A stretch of 16,137 bases of DNA from Clostridia bacterium. Lineage in GTDB: Bacteria > Bacillota_A > Clostridia > UMGS1810. The DNA lies in the NCBI GenBank assembly GCA_017437345.1, contig JAFSBJ010000028.1, positions 1 to 16,137 of the forward strand, written 5' to 3'. Under the pieces are notes generated by a model. That model was given only the letters and a program-made list of their open reading frames with translations. It made no database searches and was not told the DNA's origin. Both the position numbers and the translations under genes were made by a program. Of this stretch, positions 1-6,938 are shown one piece after another. Numbering within the stretch: the stretch's first letter is position 1; each line of letters starts with the position of its first letter.

Positions 1-280
1 TGAATTTATAAATGATAACAAAAGAATATATAAAGTTATTTTTGAAAATTCTGCCGGAATGTATTTCAGAAACAGAGTCCTTAACAAGCTTTTTAACAGA
101 GATGACAAAAGTATCAACTGGGTGAAAAATGAAATGGAACTAAAAAACACCATGCATTTTAAAATGCTTATGTGTGCTTTTGGCGGAATAACTGTGGTTG
201 AAAAATGGATATTCGGCGAATTTGAAGCAAGCCCGGAAGAGCTGGCGGTATATATGGCAAAATTCATAGAAAAAGCATAG
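1..280 (+). CDS. Probable TetR/AcrR-family regulator, C-terminal fragment (5' end outside window)
   Basis: The open frame enters from the left edge (first full codon at base 2) and ends at TAG 278-280, giving 92 residues. It contains no DNA-binding helix-turn-helix, which would lie upstream. What remains is helical. The stretch HFKMLMCAFGGITVVEKWI followed by SPEELAVYMAKFIE resembles the C-terminal ligand-binding and dimerisation part of clostridial TetR-type regulators, where a GG(I/V)..(I/V)..W segment precedes SPEELA. The family call rests on this resemblance only. The gene is convergent with nfnB and is followed 20 bases later by a palindromic repeat whose hairpin could end its transcript. 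Internal methionines such as the one at base 59 are not the true start, because the frame stays open upstream of them. Confidence 0.6.
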   Translation, partial: EFINDNKRIYKVIFENSAGMYFRNRVLNKLFNRDDKSINWVKNEMELKNTMHFKMLMCAFGGITVVEKWIFGEFEASPEELAVYMAKFIEKA

Positions 281-298
281 CCAAAATATCCAGGATGC

Positions 299-420
299 AA
301 AAGAATATAAATCAGATAAGAGTGAATAGTGAAAAGTGAATAGAAATAGTTGAAATCCGCTTTAAAAGCGGATTTCTTCCTTTTCTCTTCTCTCTTAGTT
401 CTTATCTGTTCTCTTTTATA
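299..420 (+). repeat. Palindromic intergenic repeat, copy 1 (~120 bp)
   Basis: An imperfect palindrome centred on GAAATCCGC...GCGGATTTC (352-376). Its outer arms also partly pair: CAGATAAG near 313 matches CTTATCTG near 402. A second copy in opposite orientation lies at 2877-3000. By-eye alignment of this copy with the reverse complement of the other gives about 95 identical positions in 120, with only one single-base gap before the centre. The left arm is purine-rich (GTGAATAGTGAAAAGTGAATAG) in this orientation. It contains no open reading frame and looks like a small non-coding dispersed element of MITE or REP type. Confidence 0.75.
352..385 (+). terminator. Hairpin with T-rich tail inside repeat copy 1
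   Basis: GAAATCCGC (352-360) pairs perfectly with GCGGATTTC (368-376), and TTT/AAA can extend the stem inward. The hairpin is followed by the pyrimidine-rich TTCCTTTTC. It is the first stable hairpin after the TetR-like gene and could serve as its terminator. The tail is interrupted by C residues, so efficiency is uncertain. Confidence 0.5.
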
Positions 421-445
421 AATTCATAGTTGTTTATAATAATCA

Positions 446-473
446 AAAAGAAGTCCGGAGCCGGACTTCTTTT
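446..473 (-). terminator. Rho-independent terminator of nfnAB (possibly bidirectional)
   Basis: A perfect 13-bp inverted repeat joins AAAAGAAGTCCGG (446-458) to CCGGACTTCTTTT (461-473) around a 2-base centre. It lies 2 bases beyond the nfnB stop codon (476-478). On the minus strand the stem runs into a T tract, as expected for an intrinsic terminator. The plus strand also has T residues after the stem, so it may stop readthrough from the left as well. Confidence 0.85.
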
Positions 474-475
474 AA

Positions 476-1867
476 TTATTTATTTTTTATATATTCATCA
501 ATTGCCTCAGCAGCATTTTTTCCTGCACCCATTGCAAGGATAACTGTTGCCGCTCCGGTTACTGCATCTCCGCCTGCATACACTGCTGTCTTTGATGTTT
601 TTCCGGTTTCTCCTTCAACTATGATACCGCCTCGTTCGTTGGTATCAAGACCTTTGGTAGTAGATTTTATAAGGGGATTTGGTGATGTTCCGATTGACAT
701 TATTACTGTGTCGCAGTCAAGAACAAATTCGCTTCCCTTCTTTTCTACAGGGCGTCTTCTTCCTGAAGAATCAGGCTCGCCCAATTCCATTTCTATGCAC
801 TTTATTCCCTTAACAAATCCATCCTCATCGCCAAGAATTTCGATGGGGTTATTTAAGAGTTTAAAATTAATTCCTTCTTCCATTGCATGCTCAATCTCTT
901 CTTTTCTTGCAGGAAGCTCGGAAAGAGAACGACGGTATACGATATATACCTCATCAGCACCCAGACGAAGAGCACCTCTTGCAGCATCCATAGCCACATT
1001 TCCCCCACCCACAACAGCAACACGACTGCTTTTCTTAATTGGAGTGGAGCTTTCGGAAAGATATGCCTTCATTAGGTTGAGCCTTGTTAAATATTCATTT
1101 GCAGAATATACACCCTTTAAGTTTTCACCGGGAATATTCATAAACTTTGGAAGTCCTGCTCCTGAACCTATAAACACAGCTTCAAAGCCTTCCTCCTCCA
1201 GAAGCTCATCTATTGAAAGTGTTTTTCCTATAACGGTGTTTGTTTCTATTGTAACTCCAAGGGCTTTAAGACCTTTTATTTCCATGGCTACAATTTCCTT
1301 AGGAAGACGAAACTCCGGAATACCATAGACAAGAACCCCACCAGGGGTATGGAGAGCTTCAAAAATCGTTACCTCATATCCTTTTCTTGCAAGATCTCCT
1401 GCGCAGGTAAGACCGGCAGGACCTGAGCCTACGATAGCCACCTTATGACCATTGGATTCTATTTTATCGGGCCAGGTGGTGCAATTTGCATTATGCCAGT
1501 CGGCAACAAAACGCTCAAGGCGTCCAATTGCAACACTCTCTCCCTTAATTCCTCTGACACATTTACCCTCACATTGATTTTCCTGAGGGCAAACTCTTCC
1601 GCAAACTGCCGGAAGTGAGCTGGATTTTGAAATGATTTCATAAGCCTTTTCAAATTCTCCCTTTGCTACCTCGGCAATAAATTCGGGGATATAAATCTTA
1701 ACGGGGCATCCCAAGGTGCAGGGCTTATTCTTACACCCCAGACAACGCTTAGCTTCGGCTATTGCCTGCTCAGGTGTGTAGCCAAGGGCTACCTCAAGAA
1801 AGTTTTTGGCTCTTTCCTTTGGAGGCTGGGTGGGCATTTCATTTTTCTTTGGTGACATATCAGCCAT
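476..1867 (-). CDS. nfnB: NADH-dependent reduced ferredoxin:NADP+ oxidoreductase, large subunit NfnB (GltA-like)
   Basis: 463 residues, the usual length for NfnB. Eight N-terminal cysteines in two groups (C42, C45, C50, C54 and C89, C93, C99, C103) are the pattern that binds two [4Fe-4S] clusters. An FAD dinucleotide fold follows (GSGPAG, 147-152), then an NADPH-binding fold (GGGNVAMDAAR, 287-297), and a C-terminal GGD (432-434) that completes the FAD site. Automatic annotation often calls this family the NADPH-dependent glutamate synthase small subunit. No glutamate synthase large subunit is present here, and the gene is fused by an 8-base overlap to an nfnA-like gene, so the electron-bifurcating transhydrogenase NfnAB is the better reading. 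That complex is cytoplasmic and couples ferredoxin and NADH oxidation to NADP+ reduction in clostridia. Start ATG at 1865-1867 has a GGGAG ribosome site inside nfnA. Confidence 0.88.
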   Translation of the reverse strand: MADMSPKKNEMPTQPPKERAKNFLEVALGYTPEQAIAEAKRCLGCKNKPCTLGCPVKIYIPEFIAEVAKGEFEKAYEIISKSSSLPAVCGRVCPQENQCEGKCVRGIKGESVAIGRLERFVADWHNANCTTWPDKIESNGHKVAIVGSGPAGLTCAGDLARKGYEVTIFEALHTPGGVLVYGIPEFRLPKEIVAMEIKGLKALGVTIETNTVIGKTLSIDELLEEEGFEAVFIGSGAGLPKFMNIPGENLKGVYSANEYLTRLNLMKAYLSESSTPIKKSSRVAVVGGGNVAMDAARGALRLGADEVYIVYRRSLSELPARKEEIEHAMEEGINFKLLNNPIEILGDEDGFVKGIKCIEMELGEPDSSGRRRPVEKKGSEFVLDCDTVIMSIGTSPNPLIKSTTKGLDTNERGGIIVEGETGKTSKTAVYAGGDAVTGAATVILAMGAGKNAAEAIDEYIKNK

Positions 1868-2711
1868 TTATTTCATCTCCCATCTTAAAGAGATTGCATG
1901 TTTCTTCGTGTTTCTTTCTTTCGAAGGGTTTATACATTGTGGATCTTGCCATAGCTTCGTCAAAATCTATTAAATGACCATCAAACTCAGGCCCATCAAC
2001 GCAAGCAAATTTTGTTTCTCCGCCAACTGTTAAACGGCATCCGCCGCACATTCCTGTTCCGTCTATCATAACAGGATTCATGCTGGCAACAGTTTTTATG
2101 CCATATTCTTTAGTTAAGGCACACACAAATTTCATCATAATAAGAGGTCCTATGGTTATTACCTCATCATATTTTTCTCCACTCTCAATAAGCTCACGGA
2201 GAGCATCAGTTACAAGACCTTTTTTTCCGGCTGTTCCATCATCCGACATAACAACAAGCTTTGAAGATACATTTTTAAATTCATCTTCAAGAATAACGAG
2301 GTCTTTATTTCTGAATCCTATTATTGAATGAACCTCGGTTCCCTGTTCATAGAATTTTTTCGCCACAGGATATGCAATGGCGCAGCCTACCCCACCACCG
2401 ACAATGGCAACCTTCTTTTTGCCGCAGGTTTCGGTTGGTTTTCCAAGAGGGCCAACAAAATCGCAGATAAAGTCGCCTTCTTTTTTATGATTTAATTCTT
2501 CTGTTGTGGCACCAACAATCTGGAAGATAATTGTTACTGTGCCTTTTTCTCTGTTGAAATCAGCAACAGTAAGGGGAATTCTTTCTCCTTCATCGCTTAC
2601 TCTTAATATTATAAACTGCCCCGGCTCTGCCTTTTTTGCAACCCTGGGAGCTTCTATTTCCATAAGAGTAACCGTTGGGTTAAGTTCTTTTTTCCTTATT
2701 ATTTTGTACAT
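1860..2711 (-). CDS. nfnA: NADH-dependent reduced ferredoxin:NADP+ oxidoreductase, small subunit NfnA
   Basis: 283 residues of the ferredoxin-NADP+ reductase type. The N-terminal barrel carries the flavin motif RIPLTVAD (44-51). A Rossmann segment VAIVGGGVGCA (101-111) binds NAD(H). Near the C-terminus, MCGGCRLTVGG and FACVDGPEFD supply C222, C225 and C237 with nearby D239; in NfnA proteins three Cys and one Asp hold a [2Fe-2S] cluster. Automatic annotation may read 'sulfide/dihydroorotate dehydrogenase-like'. It is the first gene of a two-gene operon and overlaps nfnB by 8 bases. ATG at 2709-2711 is preceded by AAGAGG (2721-2726) at a 9-base spacing. Its promoter lies about 50 bases upstream. 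A related SudAB-type complex cannot be fully excluded from sequence alone. Confidence 0.87.
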   Translation of the reverse strand: MYKIIRKKELNPTVTLMEIEAPRVAKKAEPGQFIILRVSDEGERIPLTVADFNREKGTVTIIFQIVGATTEELNHKKEGDFICDFVGPLGKPTETCGKKKVAIVGGGVGCAIAYPVAKKFYEQGTEVHSIIGFRNKDLVILEDEFKNVSSKLVVMSDDGTAGKKGLVTDALRELIESGEKYDEVITIGPLIMMKFVCALTKEYGIKTVASMNPVMIDGTGMCGGCRLTVGGETKFACVDGPEFDGHLIDFDEAMARSTMYKPFERKKHEETCNLFKMGDEING

Positions 2712-2762
2712 AGAATTATACCTCTTTAATCATTTTGCTAAAAATAAGATATATAATTTATG

Positions 2763-2791
2763 ATTATAGCACAAATAACTATTAATATCAA
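2763..2791 (-). promoter_or_regulatory. Sigma-A-type promoter of nfnAB
   Basis: On the minus strand TTGATA (2786-2791), a 17-base spacer and a perfect TATAAT (2763-2768). Predicted transcription start near 2756 gives a leader of about 45 bases before the nfnA ATG. No Rex-type palindrome was found around it. Confidence 0.7.
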
Positions 2792-2876
2792 GGTGAGTAT
2801 GGTTGATAAAAGAGACAATATTCTTTTAAAACACGAACTTTTTTTGAATAATTGTTATATATGCCAGAAAAACCAG

Positions 2877-3000
2877 TATAAAAAAGAACATATAAGAGTG
2901 AATAAGGAAAAGATAAAGAAGAAATCCGCACTATGTGCGGATTTCAACCATTTCTATTAACTTTTCACTATTAGTTCTTCTCTGATTTTACATTCTCTTA
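2877..3000 (-). repeat. Palindromic intergenic repeat, copy 2 (~120 bp, inverted relative to copy 1)
   Basis: Reverse complement of the element at 299-420, about 79% identical by eye. The best-conserved block covers the AATAGTGAAAAG region through the central GAAATCCGC; the other arm is more diverged but has the same length (44 bases). The element ends at the gdhA stop codon (complement of 2998-3000), so it forms the immediate 3' end of that gene. Apparent short reading frames across it are not credible genes. Confidence 0.75.
2914..2945 (-). terminator. Probable gdhA terminator, hairpin inside repeat copy 2
   Basis: GAAATCCGCAC (2921-2931) pairs perfectly with GTGCGGATTTC (2935-2945) around a 3-base loop. 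On the minus strand it is followed by the pyrimidine-rich TTCTTTATC. It lies about 50 bases beyond the gdhA stop and is the only stable hairpin between gdhA and nfnA. The T tract is imperfect. Confidence 0.55.
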
Positions 3001-4353
3001 GATAATACCCTGAGCAAGCATAGCTTTTGCAACTTTCATAAAGCCTGCAATGTTTGCACCAGCAATAAGGTCATAACCAAAACCATATTCACTGGCTGCT
3101 TCTTCAGATACTTTGTGGATATTAACCATAATGCCTTTGAGTTTTTCGTCAACTTCTTCTTCTGTCCAGCTATATCTCATTGAGTTCTGAGCCATTTCTA
3201 AAGCAGACACAGCAACACCACCTGCATTAACAGCCTTTGAAGGTCCGATAACGAGCTTAGCTTCTTTTAAGAGAGCAACAGCATCAGCTGTTGTGGGCAT
3301 ATTAGCAACTTCGATATAGTATTTTGTGCCATTAGCAATAATCTTTTTAGCTTCATCAGCGTTGATTTCGTTCTGTGTTGCACAAGGCATACAGATATCA
3401 ACTTTAACGCCCCATGGTTTTTCACCTGCGTGGAATTCGCAACCAAATTTATCAGCATAATCCTGAGCCTTATCTCTGCCGGAAGCACGCATTTCAAGCA
3501 TATAGTTGAATTTCTCTTCTGTTGTTACACCGTCGGGATCGTATACATAACCATCAGGACCGGAAATTGTTACAACCTTTCCGCCCAATTCTGCAACCTT
3601 CTGACAAACACCCCATGCAACATTACCAAAACCGGAAATTGCAACTGTTTTGCCTTTTATATCTTCACCGAAGTGTTTTAAAACTTCACAGAGATAATAT
3701 GTAGCACCATAGCCTGTGGCTTCTGGTCTTATGAGTGAACCACCATATTCAAGGCCTTTACCTGTTAAAACACCATTTTCCCAGCAAGCTTTGATTCTCT
3801 TATACTGGCCATAGAGATAGCCTATTTCTTTTCCGCTAACACCGATATCACCTGCAGGAACATCCACATCGGGACCAATGTATCTATAGAGTTCTGTCAT
3901 AAATGCCTGACAGAATCTCATGATTTCTGCATCACTCTTACCTCTGGGGTCAAAGTCGGAACCACCTTTACCACCGCCGATGGGAAGACCTGTTAAGCTA
4001 TTTTTAAAGGTCTGCTCAAAGCCGAGGAATTTAATGATACCGGAATATACTGAAGGATGGAAACGAAGACCGCCTTTATAGGGTCCTATAGCAGAGTTGA
4101 ACTGAACTCTGAAACCACGATTAACCTGAGCTTTGCCATTGTCATCTACCCATGAAACTCTGAAGGATACCATTCTTTCAGGCTCTACCATTCTTTCAAT
4201 AAGGCCTTTTTCTTCAAACTGAGGGTTCTTTTCGATAACGGGTTCTAATGATTCTAAAACTTCGGTTACAGCCTGATGAAATTCAGGTTCGCCGGGATTG
4301 CGTTTTACAACATCTTCCATTACTCTTTTAAGATACGCATTTTTAATACTCAT
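2998..4353 (-). CDS. gdhA: Glutamate dehydrogenase, hexameric class, probably NAD(H)-preferring
   Basis: 451 residues, standard for the bacterial hexameric family, converting glutamate to 2-oxoglutarate plus ammonia. Substrate and catalytic residues are in place: K93 (PYKGGLRFHP), K117, K129 (PIGGGKGG) and D169 (VPAGDIGV). The coenzyme fold is GFGNVAW (241-247). Recalled Clostridium symbiosum numbering fits with a constant offset of +4 (K89, K113, K125, D165). At the three positions known to set NAD preference in that enzyme (F238, P262, D263) this protein has F242, P266 and D267. The E. coli NADPH enzyme has S at the first of these and lacks the PD pair. NAD preference is therefore inferred, although automatic labels often say 'NADP-specific'. 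ATG at 4351-4353 has GGAGG at about 7 bases. A perfect promoter lies upstream and a repeat-borne hairpin downstream, so it is probably monocistronic. Confidence 0.95.
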   Translation of the reverse strand: MSIKNAYLKRVMEDVVKRNPGEPEFHQAVTEVLESLEPVIEKNPQFEEKGLIERMVEPERMVSFRVSWVDDNGKAQVNRGFRVQFNSAIGPYKGGLRFHPSVYSGIIKFLGFEQTFKNSLTGLPIGGGKGGSDFDPRGKSDAEIMRFCQAFMTELYRYIGPDVDVPAGDIGVSGKEIGYLYGQYKRIKACWENGVLTGKGLEYGGSLIRPEATGYGATYYLCEVLKHFGEDIKGKTVAISGFGNVAWGVCQKVAELGGKVVTISGPDGYVYDPDGVTTEEKFNYMLEMRASGRDKAQDYADKFGCEFHAGEKPWGVKVDICMPCATQNEINADEAKKIIANGTKYYIEVANMPTTADAVALLKEAKLVIGPSKAVNAGGVAVSALEMAQNSMRYSWTEEEVDEKLKGIMVNIHKVSEEAASEYGFGYDLIAGANIAGFMKVAKAMLAQGII

Positions 4354-4389
4354 AATTTACCTCCCGAATATTATAAAAAATATGAAATA

Positions 4390-4418
4390 ATTATAGCACC
4401 ATTCATTTTTGGTGTCAA
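4390..4418 (-). promoter_or_regulatory. Perfect consensus sigma-A promoter of gdhA
   Basis: On the minus strand TTGACA (4413-4418), exactly 17 bases, then TATAAT (4390-4395). This is a full consensus match and predicts strong expression. The DNA upstream is very A+T-rich (4440-4500), as in UP elements. Confidence 0.85.
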
Positions 4419-4422
4419 TAAA

Positions 4423-4537
4423 CTATGCAAGCCAGACTATGTAAAATTTCAAATTTTGAAAAATTTTCATAAAAATAGCAAATTTACAGCAAATTTTTTG
4501 TCGATTTTGAGATTTATCATAAGGCAAACTTGCATAG
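4423..4537. promoter_or_regulatory. Separated inverted repeat upstream of gdhA promoter, possible operator pair
   Basis: CTATGCAAG (4423-4431) lies 4 bases beyond the gdhA -35 box and its exact reverse complement CTTGCATAG lies at 4529-4537, near the rex stop. The arms are 97 bases apart. A 7-bp dyad TTTCAAA-T-TTTGAAA sits between them near 4448. They could be paired regulator sites acting by looping, or chance. No intrinsic terminator for rex is visible in this gap. Confidence 0.3.
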
Positions 4538-4551
4538 ATATGTTTCTTAGC

Positions 4552-5187
4552 TTATTTATTTCTGTTTTCGCTCATGCGGTAAGAAAGGGTCATTAGAGAA
4601 TCACTGAGATGAACATTTTCAACTGTTACATCCCCCGGCAGTTCAAGATCCACATAAGCAAAATTCCAAAGAGCCTTTATTCCGTAGGAAACAAGATCAT
4701 CTGCCACAGCTACAACTGCAGTTTTTGGAACTGCAAGAATGGCAATATCGGGCTTTTCGGACTCAATAAACTTTTCCAGCTCAGAATAAGGTTTAACGGT
4801 AAGTCCTGCAATTTCGGTTCCGATTTTTTCTTTATCAACATCAAACATTGCAAGAAGGGTAAATCCCCTGTTGGCAAATCCGGCATAGTTTGCCAGAGCG
4901 TGGCCGAGATTACCTGAGCCGATTATTATGGTTTTGTAGCCTTTGTCAAGACCAAGGATAGAGCTTATGCGACTATAAAGCATTTCCACATTGTAGCCAT
5001 AGCCCTGCTGACCGAATCCGCCGAAGAAATTAAGATCATGCCTTATCTGAGATGCAGTTACTCCCATTTTTTCACTGAGATCGGTTGACGATATTCGTGT
5101 TACATTATTTTTTAATAGTTCACCAAGATAGCGATGGTATCTTGGAAGTCTTTTTATTACCACAAGGGGAACCTGTTTTTCGTTCAC
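4552..5187 (-). CDS. rex: Redox-sensing transcriptional repressor Rex
   Basis: 211 residues, full length. The N-terminal winged-helix domain (about 1-80) has the typical RLPRYHRYL start, TASQIRHDLNFFG recognition region and GQQGYGY. The NAD(H)-binding Rossmann domain begins at IIIGSGNLGHALANY (87-101, glycines in GSGNLG). The C-terminal helix LSDSLMTLSYRM is the segment exchanged between subunits of the Rex dimer. Rex represses fermentation and redox genes when NADH is low and leaves DNA when NADH rises. The start is GTG (5185-5187) with GGAGG (5196-5200) at 8 bases. It lies 38 bases downstream of the TVP38-type gene, in the same direction, so it may be the last gene of the long cysE-to-rex block. 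No good Rex operator (TTGTTAA-N4-TTAACAA type) was found by eye in this window. Confidence 0.95.
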   Translation of the reverse strand: MNEKQVPLVVIKRLPRYHRYLGELLKNNVTRISSTDLSEKMGVTASQIRHDLNFFGGFGQQGYGYNVEMLYSRISSILGLDKGYKTIIIGSGNLGHALANYAGFANRGFTLLAMFDVDKEKIGTEIAGLTVKPYSELEKFIESEKPDIAILAVPKTAVVAVADDLVSYGIKALWNFAYVDLELPGDVTVENVHLSDSLMTLSYRMSENRNK

Positions 5188-5206
5188 TGCGGTTACCTCC
5201 TAATTG

Positions 5207-5221
5207 CCGGAAAAATTCCGG
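5207..5221 (-). other. Small hairpin between the TVP38-type gene and rex
   Basis: CCGGAA (5207-5212) and TTCCGG (5216-5221) form a 6-bp stem with a 3-base loop in the 38-base gap, just before the rex ribosome site. It has no T tract on the minus strand. It may be an mRNA processing or stability element, or chance. Confidence 0.3.
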
Positions 5222-5225
5222 ATTA

Positions 5226-5960
5226 TTAATGTTTATGCCTTTCTTTTCTTCTTTTTGCCTTTTCTCTTATTCTTTTAAGAATTATGTTGTAGAGTTTTAT
5301 GCCTATAAAGCTTACTGCTGCTGTTATAACAAAAAGAATCAAAGCTTCAGCATAGCGCTTTTCACCAATAAAATTGCCCCCAATGGTTGATGATACTACC
5401 GATGGAATTCTGGCAAAGAGAGTTATGCCCAGAAAATCTTTAAGAGTCATACGGGTTAGGGCAATAAAATAGGTTACTAAATCTTTTGGCGTTCCGGGAA
5501 TAAAATATAAAAGAAAGGTGAGGCGGCTGAATTTTTCTTCATCCTTTATAAATTTAAGCTGGTTTATTTTGTCTCTTGAAACAAAAATCTCAATAAAACG
5601 CACACCGAATTTTTTGGTGAAAATAAATATCAGGCTTGAGCCTATTGCCACACCAAAAAGTGAAAGTAAACTTGCTTCAAACCATCCATAGGCATAGCCC
5701 ATTCCTATTTCCACAAACTCTCCGGGAATCAGTGCTATAAAAACCTGAAGCGTCTGAATACCAACAGCAACAAGAAATCCGTATGCCCCGTAGCCTTTTA
5801 TAAAATTCCTGAATTCTTCTCCGGTTTTTGCAATTTTTGAAAAGCGAATAATTAAAAAGTAGGTCAGAAATGATATGACACAAAGCAAAATCGCAAATGA
5901 AATAAGAGCAAAAACTCTTTTTCTCTTAAGAAGCGCTTCTTCGCCCGGTGTTTTTTTCAT
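5226..5960 (-). CDS. TVP38/TMEM64 (VTT-domain, DedA-like) integral membrane protein
   Basis: About 244 residues. A hydrophobic helix near residues 17-40 is followed by a VTT domain with its usual marks: PGEFVEIGMGYAYG, then FIPGTPKDLVTY, then RIPSVVSSTIGGN. Several further membrane segments lie around 60-80, 97-117, 150-167, 175-195 and 205-228, and the tail is strongly basic. Members of this superfamily are linked to lipid scrambling or transport and envelope homeostasis; the substrate of this one cannot be read from the sequence. Start choice: the longest frame begins with a GTG at 5967-5969, but that GTG lies inside the ribosome site GGAGGTG. The ATG at 5958-5960 (8-base spacing) or 5961-5963 (5-base) is more credible. 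It lies between the transketolase genes and rex. Confidence 0.82.
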   Translation of the reverse strand: MKKTPGEEALLKRKRVFALISFAILLCVISFLTYFLIIRFSKIAKTGEEFRNFIKGYGAYGFLVAVGIQTLQVFIALIPGEFVEIGMGYAYGWFEASLLSLFGVAIGSSLIFIFTKKFGVRFIEIFVSRDKINQLKFIKDEEKFSRLTFLLYFIPGTPKDLVTYFIALTRMTLKDFLGITLFARIPSVVSSTIGGNFIGEKRYAEALILFVITAAVSFIGIKLYNIILKRIREKAKRRKERHKH

Positions 5961-5993
5961 CATTCCCACCTCCTTTTTGAGAGTTATATATTA

Positions 5994-6938
5994 TTATTTT
6001 TTAAGAGCAATTGCTTTTTTTGCAGCATCGCGGATAGCTTCTGCTGTGAGACCGTAGATTTCGAAAAGCTCGTTTGGTTTTCCTGAACGGCCAAACACAT
6101 CCTGAGTTCCTATTCTCTGAAGAACTGCAGGAGCATTTTCACAAAGAACTTCAGCAACTGCACTTCCGAGACCGCCGATAACATTGTGTTCTTCACATGT
6201 TACGATAGCGCCGGTTTCCAGGGCTGCTTTTGTTATTATTTCCTTATCTATTGGTTTTATAGTATGGATATTTATTACTCTTGCATTTATGCCTTCTGCC
6301 TTTAAAAGCTCAGCGGCATTAAGTGCTGTTTCAACTAAAAGACCTGTTGCAACGAGTGTTACATCATTACCTTCTTTAAGCTGAACGCCTTTTCCAAGCT
6401 CAAATTTATATGTATCATCATATAAAACAGGAACAGCAAGTCTTCCAAAACGGAGATATACAGGGCCATCATGCTTTATTGCAGCTTCAACAGCAGCTTT
6501 GGCTTCTGTGTCATCTGCAGGATTAATGATAACCATATTGGGAAGAGTTCTCATAATACCAATATCTTCTAAGCACTGATGAGTTGCACCATCTTCACCA
6601 ACTGATATACCGGCGTGAGTTGCACCGATTTTAACATTTAACTTTGGATAGCAGATAGAGTTTCTGATTTGTTCGAAAGCTCTGCCTGCAGCAAACATAG
6701 CAAAGGAAGATGCGAAAACTATTTTTCCGCAGGTTGCAAGACCTGCAGCAGTACTTAGCATACTTGCTTCTGCAATACCGCAGTTAATGAATCTTTCAGG
6801 GAATTTCTTTTTAAAGGTATCGGTTTTGGTTGATTTTGAAAGGTCGGCATCCATAACGATAATGTCATATTTTTCACCAAATTCTGCCAAAGCAGCACCG
6901 TAGGATTCTCTTGTTGCAATTTTTTTGATATCAGCCAT
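5994..6938 (-). CDS. Transketolase, C-terminal subunit (split form)
   Basis: 314 residues covering the pyrimidine-binding domain and the C-terminal domain of transketolase. CGIAEASM (53-60) holds E57, the conserved glutamate that activates thiamine diphosphate. HAGISVGEDGATHQ lines the active site. The C-terminal domain runs from about residue 190 (VTLVATGLLVETALNAAELL). With the partner encoded just upstream it would transfer two-carbon units among sugar phosphates in the non-oxidative pentose phosphate pathway. The 8-base overlap with the N-terminal subunit indicates coupled translation. ATG 6936-6938 has GGAGG (6948-6952) at 9 bases, inside the upstream gene. A split enzyme is normal for many Firmicutes and archaea and is not a frameshift: each part has its own start and ribosome site. 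It ends 24 bases before the TVP38 ribosome-site region. Confidence 0.93.
   Translation of the reverse strand: MADIKKIATRESYGAALAEFGEKYDIIVMDADLSKSTKTDTFKKKFPERFINCGIAEASMLSTAAGLATCGKIVFASSFAMFAAGRAFEQIRNSICYPKLNVKIGATHAGISVGEDGATHQCLEDIGIMRTLPNMVIINPADDTEAKAAVEAAIKHDGPVYLRFGRLAVPVLYDDTYKFELGKGVQLKEGNDVTLVATGLLVETALNAAELLKAEGINARVINIHTIKPIDKEIITKAALETGAIVTCEEHNVIGGLGSAVAEVLCENAPAVLQRIGTQDVFGRSGKPNELFEIYGLTAEAIRDAAKKAIALKK

Noticed and set aside
621..1328. 235-codon open frame on the plus strand
   Set aside because: Lies wholly antisense to nfnB, has no ribosome site, and its composition reflects the codon pattern of the opposite strand.
2760..2960. 66-codon frame between nfnA and gdhA, with an AAGGTGAG before an internal ATG
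   Set aside because: It runs across the nfnA promoter and into the palindromic repeat; the sequence is Lys-rich and repeat-derived rather than protein-like.
299..3000. Composite transposon carrying nfnAB between inverted repeats
   Set aside because: No transposase and no target duplication were seen. The repeat orientations are explained by each copy following the 3' end of its own gene.
6931..6938. Frameshift splitting a single transketolase gene
   Set aside because: The second gene has its own GGAGG and ATG, and two-gene transketolases are normal in many Firmicutes.
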